Shown: positions 11,144 through 21,085 of the stretch, piece after piece
Layout of the letters: every line of letters starts with the position of its first letter
How positions within the stretch are numbered: position 1 is the first letter of the stretch
Assembly: GCF_963678635.1 (NCBI RefSeq)
Contig: NC_087063.1
Coordinates: 82,879,574 to 82,943,573 of the forward strand
Direction: 5' to 3'
DNA length: 64,000 bases
Source of the DNA: Symsagittifera roscoffensis
Taxonomy: Eukaryota > Xenacoelomorpha > Acoela > Convolutidae
Notes under the pieces: generated by a model
The model's input: only the letters and a program-made list of their open reading frames with translations
Database searches by the model: none
What the model was told of the DNA's origin: nothing
Position numbers and translations under genes: made by a program

Positions 11144-12637
11144 GTGCTAAGCATGCCTACAGAGAAGAGCATGTATGTTCTTGACACAGACGTATCAGTA
11201 GTAGCCATCTTAAGAACACTGCATCAGGAGCAGGAATGGAATAGAAGAACAGTTCTCCGTCCCATTGCATATGGCAGCGAGATGTTAAGTGACACTGAGA
11301 TGAAATATGGTGCACCGAAAGCAGAAATGGTTGTAGTAGTCACAATCGTGGAAAAGTACCGCGCATACTTGGGAGCGCTCCCTTTAAGTTACGCGTGGAC
11401 AACAGAGCGATATCCTGGTTGAAGACATACTCGATGGATCAGAGTTATATTGGTAGATGGATAGTAAGATTAGATGGCTACCACATGATAATTGAGCACA
11501 GGATGCGTGATAAACACAAGAATGCTGACAACCTCAGCAAGAAGACCGAGTTCTATGAAAGATTGGAACAGAAGCAAGCCAATCAGGCAGAAATCAAGGA
11601 GGGGTTCTAGTTTCTGGACAAAGAAACTTATGAAGCGCTTATCTTGACCAGATAGTTAGACAAGTCTGGACATAGAATTCCAGGACATCCTGCGTTACCT
11701 GCAGAGAAAGCAGCCGAGAGAAAGTTTCTATCCAAGAAGGACCCGGTGCCCTTGGATCTGTTGCTATGCTCAAACATGGTCCAGCAGGAACTCTCTCGAA
11801 TGAACATAAACAGCCTCTCATTATTAGATAAAACGGTGCAGGTCACACCACAAGTGATGCGAATGCTGAATGGATTGTTGGAGAGAGAAGTGACCAGAGA
11901 TGACCCCGAGTGGGCAGCAGCCATGGCATCACTGACAGTCACCGAGAAGGTGAAGATCATGCCGCCAAGACGACAACACAAAGAAAATGAAAGGGATTGT
12001 AGGACTTTAGCTCAGTAACTAGTGTCCTCGATACCCCTAAACGTTTTAGCAAGTACTTTATACAAACGGAAAGAACAGGGGAACGGGACACATAAGAAAA
12101 CCATCACCTTTGAGGATCAGGATCAGAGGGGCGAAGAGGTTGAACAGAACCTAGGGCAAGAAAATTTGTCCGAGGATACGAACGGTGAGAAGAGCAGGCG
12201 AGTTCAGGATCAGCACCCGGGACAAGAAAGTTTGTCCGGGGAGTCTGATGTTGAGGAAAAAATTCCTTATGAGGAACAGGACCTGGAGGATAAAATTTTG
12301 TCCGGGAGTTCAGATGGATGAAAAGAACGCACAAAACTGATCCGGAGGAGAGAACGTGCTCCATCGCAGACTCTTCAATTGATGACAATTCCCGGAATTC
12401 AGTAATCGACACCTACTCAGACAGGAACTCGAGCTCAGGATCGGAACTGTCAGTGCGAGCGATCCACGCACTAATAGTGGAGACTCGAGCAAGGGATCTG
12501 GGCAGGGAGGTATATCAAGGCCCTGACAGTGATCGCTACCTCATACCAGTTGAAACAGTCTTTGACAACGCAGCAGATGATCTGGAATCAATAGCGGTAT
12601 CGAAACGTTCGATAAGTTTGTTGCCACAGAAAAAGTT
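11144..12637 (+). pseudogene. pol: RNase H and post-RNase H linker, Element I
   Basis: An RNase H-like domain follows the RT deletion. The first catalytic segment reads LDTDVS (LDTDAS in Element II), and the later D-N-R and H-x-NAD-x-LS segments are recognisable. There is a frameshift near 11390-11400 and stops at about 11608, 11653 and 12016. The linker (11746-12637) is acidic, carries repeated GQE(N/S)LS segments, and ends abruptly at 12637, where Element II is inserted. Its frame resumes at 29366. The DNA up to that point closely matches the minus-strand copies at 40376-41780 and 46600-48000. Confidence 0.85.
12634..12637 (+). repeat. Target-site duplication of Element II, left
   Basis: AGTT before the 5' LTR equals AGTT at 29362-29365 after the 3' LTR. 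Because the LTR itself may end in ACA, the duplication could be read as GTT with the A belonging to the LTR. Either way, removing Element II and one copy joins the two halves of Element I pol in frame. Confidence 0.8.
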
Positions 12638-13530
12638 TGTGCCAGTCGGTCATATTTGGAAGTTTGACCTTGAGAAAAACAAGAACGCTTAATTTTGGAG
12701 TGAAATTTGATTTTTCAAAAATTCGAATGGAGCCTGTCATGCACGATTTTCTCACGATAACTGAAAAACGAAAAAGAGAAATCAGAACGATTGAGTAACA
12801 ATCGCGGGAAAGTTGCCAGATAAAGCAGTAGGAAATTGCCATTCGCATTTATCGTCACAATAAAACTAGAGTAGAGCTGTCCTATCTGAAACAGAAGGAA
12901 ACGTATTCCCGAGAACTGGACTATTATTGCTCGACTGGATTATTATTCAAACTGGACTAGAGTGAACCTTCGATGGAAAGGTGGGCAGCTTGAGTGTCCC
13001 AATGGTTCACGAGAAACTATACTCTAGAGTTCAAACTTGTTCCTGTTATTGAAACTGATAAACATAAAACTCATTTAGTTATATTATTTAATTCTCGAGT
13101 TGCTTACTAACTCAATTACTCCCAGTTCTTGAGCGTGCTACGATGTGAGTACCCAATTTAAATTTCTAGAGTGTGTTTTATGATTGTTATGTTGAGGTAA
13201 GGCGAGTTTTAGGTTGATCCATCTGAAATGGATCAAAGTTCCACTGTCTAATAAAAAGTAAATTCGACCCGGTTTTTAACGGCGTTCATGTATTTTGGGT
13301 ATCTAGAGACCTAAGTATGGGGACGTTCTTATTTCTAGAGTGGGGGGATATTTTGGTAGTAGCCTTTCAGCTGTAACGGGTTGTAGTCTCATGTCACAAG
13401 CGAACCGAATTGGCTCCGACTGATTTGAGGTAGAAAAACACAAGAGATAGTGTCCCTGACTCCTGAGCCAATGGTTATAGGGCCTATTTTTCTTAAGCCT
13501 CATGTGTGACTACAGTAGACGAATGTTACA
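12638..13530 (+). repeat. 5' LTR of Element II
   Basis: About 893 bases from TGTGCCAG to GTTACA, matched by 28459-29362. The two copies differ by roughly 20 substitutions by eye (about 2-2.5%) and a 16-base indel near 13260. Both carry AATAAA in the sequence CTAATAAAAAG (13250 here, 29071 in the 3' copy), a candidate polyadenylation signal. The termini read TGT...ACA. The upstream flank is Element I pol and the downstream flank is the Element II leader. Confidence 0.93.
13250..13255 (+). promoter_or_regulatory. Candidate polyadenylation signal in LTR
   Basis: AATAAA, conserved at 29071-29076 in the 3' LTR, where it would serve the genomic transcript. Confidence 0.4.
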
Positions 13531-13541
13531 TAGTGTTTTTA

Positions 13542-13556
13542 TGGCGCTCCTGGGTG
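13542..13556 (+). promoter_or_regulatory. Candidate primer binding site of Element II
   Basis: TGGCGCTCCTGGGTG lies 11-12 nt after the 5' LTR. It is identical to the motif in the two Element I family leaders although most of the surrounding leader has diverged, which argues for selection on it. Confidence 0.6.
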
Positions 13557-13984
13557 TTTACGACATCAAGACTACGGAGTCGAACCCACTTGAGACAGCT
13601 TCGGGCTGCATGCCCATTCTAGAGTACCGGTGGTACGGTTCGGCAGGAACGTGCAAACCTTCCGGTTGTACCGTGATAGCTTTTTAAGAAAACTCGAGAA
13701 AACTTCCTGGTACGCTCTCCGAACGAGGCTTAGCTAACCGAGAAAAAGAGGGCAACTAGGGGGACAAAAACACGAGCAAAAAGACAAAAAGCAAAACAAA
13801 AACCATAAAACGAAAAAAGACAGTGACTTTGACACCAGATTAGTTGGATCAAACCTTTATATTAATTAAATAGTATACCCATACTGTTTTACAAGTTCGA
13901 TCATTTCGATAATTCTAGCAATTTAACCCAGTAACCTCAATAAAGTGCCCGAGTGTGGGGCGTTGTCAAGGGTTTTCAGATAGC

Positions 13985-14200
13985 TTGGAACTTAGCTGGA
14001 CAACAAGGAGACTTGACTGGAAGAGGTGACCAGCCGAGTGGGAAAGTGGTTCAGGAGCACTTGAGCTGAACCAATAGGAGACTTGACTGGAAGAGGTGAC
14101 CAGCCGAGTGGGAAAGTGGTTCAGGAGCACTTGAGCTGAACCAATAGGAGACTGGACTGGAAGAGGTGACCAGTCGAGTGGGAAAGTAGCCAAGAAGGAT
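13985..14200 (+). repeat. 70-bp tandem repeat in Element II leader
   Basis: Nearly three copies of a 70-base unit starting AGGAGACTTGACTGGAAGAG (ACTTGACTGG at 14011 and 14081, ACTGGACTGG at 14151). The spacing is exactly 70. Reading frames through it are not gene-like. Confidence 0.9.
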
Positions 14201-14780
14201 TTGGCAGTTCTCGAGTTCTCAAGTTGGGCAGAACGGGTATCGTTAAAATCCACATTACATTATAGGAGATAAGTGTAAAATTGGATAAGCGAAATCCCCC
14301 GGTTTTGAGGAACGTTTTTACTTGAGCAGGCCTGGAGACAGGTCTACGGTTTTCTCTTGAGAGGTTTAGCACCCGGCGCTTAAGGTAATTTTAGGCTTAA
14401 GAAGGGGGGCTAAAAAGGGGTAGGTTAGAAGGGGGGCTGGTTAAGTTAGAGGTTGGCGGTTATAATTTGTAAAAAGGGGGGACACATTAGAGTAACTAAT
14501 TGCTCGGCATCATCGACTTAGTTACATTAGATATTTACACGCGTTGGCCATAGGAAGCGGATATCCAAAATTGAAATCAGGTTAAGGTAGGCACCCTGGT
14601 CTGATCGGTAGGGGGGAACAGACATAGACAGTTTTTGTGATACCCCATAAGATCGCTAGCAGGGGGGAGGAAAACGCGTTATCGGATTGAAACGCGAAAA
14701 TCGGATTGAAAAAGAGGTAACTAAAAAAGGTGGGTCAGCATTTGGCCACTAAGAGAGGGTTTTTGGGAAAATTTTTACTA
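14201..14780. other. Element II leader, G-rich, no gene
   Basis: The leader between the two repeat arrays contains many GGGG runs (about 14400-14480 and 14610-14665). I see no supported ORF. Confidence 0.5.
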
Positions 14781-16350
14781 GAGCTTGAGTGGTGGTACAA
14801 GGTACAGTGAATCAAGAAGTCCCTACAACGAAGAAGAAGGAGGTCCCACCGCTCAAACACTTGTTAACTGTCTTGGGACAGTGCCAAAGAAGTATGGGAC
14901 AGTACCAGAGAGGTCTTGGGACAGTGCCAAAGAAGTCTTGGGACAGTGCAGTCCTGGGACAGTCTTGGTACAGTCTTGGTACAGTCTTGGGACAGTACAG
15001 CCTTGAGACAGTACAGTCTTGGGACGGCACAGTCTTGGGACAGTGGTCTTGGGATAGTGGTCTTGGGACAGTGGTCTTGGGACAGTGGTCTTGGGACAGT
15101 GGTCTTGGGACAGTGGCCTTGGGACAGTGGCCTTGGGACAGTGGTCCTGGGACAGTGGTCTTGGGACAGTGGTCTTGGGACAGTGGTCTTGGGACAGTGG
15201 TCTTGGGAAAGTGGTCCTGGGACAGTGGTCTTGGGACAGTGGTCTTGGGACAGTAGCCTTGGGACAGTAGTCTTGGGACAGTAGCCTTGGGACACTGGTC
15301 TTGGGATAGTAGCCTTTGGACACTAGTCTTGGGACAGTAGTCTTGGGACACTAGCCTTGGGACAGTAGCCTTGGGACAGTAGTCTTGGGACAGTAGTCTT
15401 GGGACAGTAGTCTTGGGACCGTAGAGCTTGAGTGGTGGTACAAGGTACAGTGAATCAAGAAGTCCCTACAACGAAGAAGAAGGAGGTCCCACCGCTCAAA
15501 CACTTGTTAACTGTCTTGGGACAGTGCCAAAGAAGTATGGGACAGTACCAGAGAGGGCTTGGGACAGTGCCAAAGAAGTCTTGGGACAGTGCAGTCCTGG
15601 GATAGTCTTGGACCAGAGCAGTCTTGGTACAGTCTTGGGACAGTACAGCCTTGAGACAGTACAGTCTTGGGACGGCACAGTCTTGGGACAGTGGTCTTGG
15701 GATAGTGGTCTTGGGACAGTGGTCTTGGGACAGTGGTCTTGGGACAGTGGTCTTGGGACAGTGGCCTTGGGACAGTGGCCTTGGGACAGTGGTCCTGGGA
15801 CAGTGGTCTTGGGACAGTGGTCTTGGGACAGTGGTCTTGGGACAGTGGTCTTGGGAAAGTGGTCCTGGGACAGTGGTCTTGGGACAGTGGTCTTGGGACA
15901 GTAGCCTTGGGACAGTAGTCTTGGGACAGTAGCCTTGGGACACTGGTCTTGGGATAGTAGCCTTTGGACACTAGTCTTGGGACAGTAGTCTTGGGACACT
16001 AGCCTTGGGACAGTAGCCTTGGGACAGTAGTCTTGGGACAGTAGTCTTGGGACAGTAGTCTTGGGACCGTAGCCTTGGGACAGTAGTCTTGGGACAGTAG
16101 TCTTGGGACACTAGCCTGGGGACACTAGTCTTGGGACAGTAGTCTTGGGACACTAGTCTTGGGACAGTAGTCTTGGGACAGTCTTGGGACAGTGGTCCTG
16201 GGATAGTACTCTCGGGACAGGGGTCTTGGGACACTGACAAAAAGTACTGGGACAGTACCGAACATTCTTGGGACAGTAGAAAGAAGCCTGGGACGGTACA
16301 AAGAAGAGTAGGGACGGTAACTGGAAGTCTTGGGACGGTATAAAAATTGG
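14781..16350 (+). repeat. 14-bp minisatellite, in two tandem blocks
   Basis: The core unit CTTGGGACAGTGGT (14 bp) is repeated dozens of times with variants (AGCC, AGTC, GGCC). A larger block of about 645 bp occurs twice (14781-15424 and 15425-16065): it starts with a unique 85-base head (GAGCTTGAGTGGTGGTACAA...) and continues with the 14-mers. More 14-mers run to about 16350. Since 14 is not a multiple of three and the unit has no stop, all frames are open on both strands and give a 14-residue peptide repeat. The long open frames here are therefore not evidence for proteins. Confidence 0.95.
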
Positions 16351-16591
16351 AGTAAATTTACAATAAGTATTTTAAGACAGAATTAAAACAGAACAAGACT
16401 AGTGGGAACCCGGTACGGTTGTGACCACAAATAAAGAAAGTTTCTCGAAAGGTTTTGAAAGAGAACTGGGAACATCGTTTTTATCACGTTGTATATTTCC
16501 TTTTAATAATTTTTCCACAAAAGATTTTATTCTTAGAATAGAATTGTGTATATAGTAATATTGTAAATAGGAGCAATTGCAAATAGAAATA

Positions 16592-19500
16592 ATGAGACGG
16601 AGTAGGGTACCGGTGCTCGAAAAAAGGTCAACTGGATCAAACACGAAATATAACTCGTCGCTGCGCGGAACGACATCAATGGGCCAAAAGAAGACAAAAG
16701 ATAACTTTTCAGTTAGTATGGTCAGCACGAGGAGTGGTACTGAGAACAAGACGAGAGAAGGTGCTAAAGACAAACAGGCGGAGCCCACAATTGAAATCGA
16801 TCTAGAGACACCAGACCAGAGCGTAGATGAAGTGGAGAAGAAGACAACTGAATCCACACCGATGCCCCATATGGAAGATCAAAATCCAAAAACCGTGGAG
16901 TTTTCGCCGATAGACGCGTTGGAAGACACAACAGGCAATACCCGAGAAACGGTGAAAGACGACTCCCAAGTAAAGAAGACATCTTTTACAGAAAAGTTGG
17001 CGATAATGGTCGGAATGAAATCGAGAGACAACACGGCCGAAGAATCAAAAACTGAAAGAGCACGAACATTTGGGACAGTGAGCACGAAGGCGACAGAAGC
17101 CGACCTAAAGGAAGAACAAGCCAGAACGGAAGCGACAGCCGAAAACAAGACAACGGCTGATCATGAAACAGCTACTCTTGAGCTTGGCGACCTGATGACA
17201 AAACTAAATCAGATCGACAAAAAACTAAAGTACAGTGAGGAAGATAGAGACTTAATAAGGAAAGAGTTGAAATACAACAAACACGAGTATCTGGATAGTT
17301 ATTTTAACCTGGCTAAGGCGACAGACGAGAGACTCCAGCAGATGTCGGACAAGGTAGATGCCACCAATGAAGAACGAGATAAGAACATCAAAAAAGATAT
17401 GCAACAGTTGAAAAGCCGATATGATGATGTCAACAGCCAATTAGGTAGCCTGGAAAAGAGAATGGACACAATGAACAGGAATCATGCCGAAAGTTCGTGT
17501 GCAATACAGGCGAAATTGGATGCAATCTTGAGAAATTCTACCTCACAAGAAAGACCGGCAGCGGATCGCACGCAAGGCACCAGAGTTGACTTTGTGGAAC
17601 CACAAAGGAAAAAACGGCAATCGACACCGTTGCCTTTAAACCGGGATGCGGTAAGCATAGCACCAACGGCTGCTAAAACAATCATGAAAAATGGAACATC
17701 AAACACAATGAGTGGTCCGGGGGACTCAACAGCTAACAGCAACGCAGGTCCGGATGCCATGACGTGGGCAAGCACTTGGGAGATGATGAACAGGACTCTA
17801 GAGGCCTTCGCCACGAGGAACACTGACTCGAGCGATAGGAGAGACGGAAAATCAAGAAAAACTTTCAATAAGCCAAAAGAATTCAAAGACGACTCCGATG
17901 GATGCATTGACACTTGGGTGGAAGTGATGAGATTACACCTAGAGCAAGATAACTTAAATGATGAAAGACAAGCATGCACAGCCATACTCAGCAACTTGGA
18001 AGGCACGGCATTAAAATGCGTGGTTGCAAAGAAAGAAGAAGAACGCGATACTGCGGACAAAATCTTCGAAATATTGCTGAATCGATTCGGGTCAGGCATG
18101 AAGGGTCACCAAGCGATGATGCGATTTGAAAAGAGAAGGCAGAGGGACGATGAGTCAATTGATCGGTTCCTAGATGACCTTGAGAGCTTGAGAACAAGGA
18201 GTGACCCAGAGGAGTCGACAAACAGAAGAAACTTTAGCATTGCCTCGAAGTTCATTGATGGGGTAAAAAGTGATGACTTACGAACAATGTTAGCAACATA
18301 CTACACATTGTCGAAAGACAGCGCACCGATCCCAGAAGAAATGAGACAGAAATCAAGGGAATACATGCTGATGAAGCCCAAGAAATACTCATATTCAGAA
18401 AACAGGAACACGCAAGGGGGAAGCCAACCTCAGATGTCGTCATGGTACAAGCCTAGAGATGACATGGACAAGCGCAGATCATGCGCGAACTGCGGGTCGG
18501 CGGATCACCACGTGGCTGACTGCACAACATACAAACAAGGCATGAAGAGTCTAGGATACGCACCGGATGAGGAGGACATGAGCCAGATGGAGGAACACGA
18601 GTACTATAGTGGCTTAATCATCAAGATAGGCGCGAGATGCTTCTTCTGTAACCAAGAAGGGCACTTCAGAATGGATTGTCCCTTGTTCTGGGAAGCGGTC
18701 AAGGACCAGAGTCACCCCAAACATAAGTTGGCATTAGCGGCGGTGCAGAATCAGCGGAATAGACAAAACGAGTTTGAATCTAGGAAATTAGGAGCACCAA
18801 GCACGGAATTGCCGACAAAAACAGTGAAAGCTGTAACACATGTTAATGGTGCGATAGAATCCGCAGCCGGGAACTCTCTAGAGATAAATTATGAGAAAGC
18901 GGCGACGGAAGCAATTACCAAGGTGAAACAGGATCTGGCTGCGAAAGAAATAGAGCAACGACTAAAGCAGGAGATCGAAAGACAGAATTTCAACGAAGCA
19001 TTAACTGGATCAAAGCCAACACCAGAGGCTGTACCGGGCTCGACAAAGACCGCGAATTGTAACACTGTAAAAATGGTGACGGGAAAGCCATTCGGCATAT
19101 CGAAAATCGGGGCTAGAATAATGTCGATAATCACAGTGGGCGGCCACGAGGTAACCAGAAACTTGAGCGAACTGAGCGACCAGACAATAATGCACATTGA
19201 CGTGTACGCAGATTACTTGAGTTGTATAAGCCCACGAACGACTTCTAGAGCGTTGAGAGCACTACTCACGAGAGGGGGCAGCAAGTCGGTACGTGTTGAT
19301 AACAGGTATACTGAAGCTTATGGTCCACACGAGGTGATGCTAAATATAGATGGAATCAACATCTATACCAAGACAATGATAACATGTGACGAAGACCTAA
19401 TTGGGCAAATCTACGTAGGGAAAGAAGAGTTGAAAGTGAGATCGATTGGACACTGCGCCATGCTTGAAGAAGATGCGATGCACATCGGGACGGAGGCAGA

Positions 19501-20611
19501 TGTGACAGGGCACGTGCTAGACATAAGTGGCAAAAAGACTCAGTTACGTGGGTTACTTGATATGGGAGCAGTCTTGAGCGTCATACCAATCAAAACTTGG
19601 GAACGAATGGGCTTTAACAAAGGTGATTTGATAGACTCGAGAATACGGCTGTCAGCTGCAAACAAAGGGGCCTTTCGGGTGCTGGGCAGGACGCCGATAA
19701 TAGCCCTCAATTTGGGGGAACGTAACCTGTGGATGAGCTTTCTCGTGGTAGAAAACCTAGATGAATCTGACCAATTCGTTTTGGGCAGAGACTTCATCAG
19801 GAATTTCGATGTAGCGATTGATCTAAATAACGCAATGTTCAGGATACGGAACCCGGATAGGAGGTACGCAATCAAACCGGTAAATTTAATAATGGCAAAT
19901 GAAACCAAAGCACCGGTATTCTTGAGTAGGAGGGTGAGGTTAAAGGCGAATGAAGCGGCAATCGTAGGCTTGAGGATGAAAAATTACAATGAACTAAGTG
20001 ACAACAAGCAAGTGTGTATAGTTCCGAATCCTAATAGTCAAAGTGCTGCTGTTTTAGGAAGATCATTCTCGATAACGAAGAGCGGCCTCTGCGTCAGTGT
20101 CTTGTTGAATACCCCTGATATACCGATCACGATACAGAGAGGGAGGAAACTGGGATATGCTTTACCGGTTAAAACTCGATATGAAACAATTGAGAACTCA
20201 AAACAGAATGAAGTTGTTGATTGTCCCAATCACAGGGACAAATTTTGTATCTTGAGACGATTGCAGAAAATAAAAGATTCTTCAGGTCTTATTAAATCAC
20301 TTAAGTCAGAAACGGACGATGGGCTGTCGAGCTGTTCGAACTTTCCAGAGCGACCCACACTAGATGAAATGCAAACTGATAAACCGGTTCTGCCGGAGAT
20401 TGAACATTTGAGGGGCAAACTGACAGATGAACAGCTCGAAGCCATCAAGGACGTACTAGAGCGGAACGAAGAAGTTTTTTCGAGGCATAAAGCGGATATC
20501 GGGTGTTGTAATTTCGTTGAGCATGAAATAGAACTTGAGGAGAACGCGGTACCGCACAGGGAGGGGGCGAGGCGCATGACCCCACACAAATCGGAGGCGT
20601 GTAGAAAATAA
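16592..20611 (+). CDS. gag-pro: Gag-protease polyprotein, Element II (open through RT start)
   Basis: One open frame of 1339 codons from ATG 16592. ATG 16718 (MVSTRS) is a likely alternative start because Element I has MVETRS at 6751. Order by residue: acidic N-terminus; coiled coil about 210-300; Gag capsid about 423-596; zinc knuckles CANCGSADHHVADC (from 631) and CFFCNQEGHFRMDC (from 683), both complete CX2CX4HX4C; helical linker; retropepsin with its active site at residue 990; connector; first part of RT from about 1302. Gag and protease share one frame, so no programmed frameshift separates them. The protease triplet reads DMG (19559-19567) instead of DTG, which should cripple it. The frame ends at TAA 20609-20611 inside RT, where related copies have Glu. 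Confidence 0.93.
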   Translation: MRRSRVPVLEKRSTGSNTKYNSSLRGTTSMGQKKTKDNFSVSMVSTRSGTENKTREGAKDKQAEPTIEIDLETPDQSVDEVEKKTTESTPMPHMEDQNPKTVEFSPIDALEDTTGNTRETVKDDSQVKKTSFTEKLAIMVGMKSRDNTAEESKTERARTFGTVSTKATEADLKEEQARTEATAENKTTADHETATLELGDLMTKLNQIDKKLKYSEEDRDLIRKELKYNKHEYLDSYFNLAKATDERLQQMSDKVDATNEERDKNIKKDMQQLKSRYDDVNSQLGSLEKRMDTMNRNHAESSCAIQAKLDAILRNSTSQERPAADRTQGTRVDFVEPQRKKRQSTPLPLNRDAVSIAPTAAKTIMKNGTSNTMSGPGDSTANSNAGPDAMTWASTWEMMNRTLEAFATRNTDSSDRRDGKSRKTFNKPKEFKDDSDGCIDTWVEVMRLHLEQDNLNDERQACTAILSNLEGTALKCVVAKKEEERDTADKIFEILLNRFGSGMKGHQAMMRFEKRRQRDDESIDRFLDDLESLRTRSDPEESTNRRNFSIASKFIDGVKSDDLRTMLATYYTLSKDSAPIPEEMRQKSREYMLMKPKKYSYSENRNTQGGSQPQMSSWYKPRDDMDKRRSCANCGSADHHVADCTTYKQGMKSLGYAPDEEDMSQMEEHEYYSGLIIKIGARCFFCNQEGHFRMDCPLFWEAVKDQSHPKHKLALAAVQNQRNRQNEFESRKLGAPSTELPTKTVKAVTHVNGAIESAAGNSLEINYEKAATEAITKVKQDLAAKEIEQRLKQEIERQNFNEALTGSKPTPEAVPGSTKTANCNTVKMVTGKPFGISKIGARIMSIITVGGHEVTRNLSELSDQTIMHIDVYADYLSCISPRTTSRALRALLTRGGSKSVRVDNRYTEAYGPHEVMLNIDGINIYTKTMITCDEDLIGQIYVGKEELKVRSIGHCAMLEEDAMHIGTEADVTGHVLDISGKKTQLRGLLDMGAVLSVIPIKTWERMGFNKGDLIDSRIRLSAANKGAFRVLGRTPIIALNLGERNLWMSFLVVENLDESDQFVLGRDFIRNFDVAIDLNNAMFRIRNPDRRYAIKPVNLIMANETKAPVFLSRRVRLKANEAAIVGLRMKNYNELSDNKQVCIVPNPNSQSAAVLGRSFSITKSGLCVSVLLNTPDIPITIQRGRKLGYALPVKTRYETIENSKQNEVVDCPNHRDKFCILRRLQKIKDSSGLIKSLKSETDDGLSSCSNFPERPTLDEMQTDKPVLPEIEHLRGKLTDEQLEAIKDVLERNEEVFSRHKADIGCCNFVEHEIELEENAVPHREGARRMTPHKSEACRK

Positions 20612-21085
20612 ATCGAGACGTTACTAGAGTATGACATGATAGAACCATCCAAGTCACCGTGGGCGTGTGGAATAGTGATGGCCAAAAAGAAAGGCGACCA
20701 GTTGAGGTTTTGTTGTGACTTTCGATACCTGAACTCCGTCACGGTGAAGGATGCCTATCCCATACCTAGGATTGATGAGAGCCTCTCGAAATTAGGTGAT
20801 GCAAAATTTTTTACGACTCTTGATTTAGGCTCGGCCTTTTGGCAGGTACCACTAAGGAAGCAGGACAGGGACAAGACAGGGTTTGCCTGCGAGTTGGGTC
20901 TGTTTCAATGGAAACGGATGCCGTTTGGACTTTGCAATGCCACAGCCACGTTTCAGCGGTTGATGGCACACGCGCTGATAGGCGTGACGAAGAAGTATGG
21001 CAATCTGGTAATGTGCTACGTGGATGACGTAGTAATAGCGACGCCCACACTAGAAGACCTCATTGAGAGAAAAGGTCGGGGCTAA
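20612..21085 (+). pseudogene. pol: Reverse transcriptase palm/fingers, Element II
   Basis: Continues the Gag-protease frame after a single nonsense codon. It contains the fingers (SPWACGIVMAKKK, FCCDFRYLN), motif A (TTLDLGSAFWQVPL, catalytic Asp), the MPFGLCNA segment and the catalytic box YVDD within MCYVDDVVIATP at about 21010-21045. RT would copy the element RNA into DNA in the virus-like particle. At about 21068-21078 a short deletion with a frame change removes the segment between the TLEDLIER residues and the GLKCKPSKC residues, so the frame closes at 21085. The active-site residues are present but the protein is split twice. Confidence 0.93.

Noticed and set aside
14785-16240. Long open frames on both strands (up to 179 codons) with LGQWSWDSGLGTVV-like or SQDHCPKTTVPRP-like repeats
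   Set aside because: They are translations of a 14-bp minisatellite that has no stop in any frame; openness here is automatic.
14781-16350. CRISPR-like array
   Set aside because: Unit and spacing are both 14 bp with no unique spacers, and the context is a eukaryotic retrotransposon.
16764-20742. Minus-strand ORFs under the Gag-protease gene, up to 205 codons
   Set aside because: Shadows of the strong plus-strand coding sequence; Ser/Leu-rich composition typical of antisense translation.
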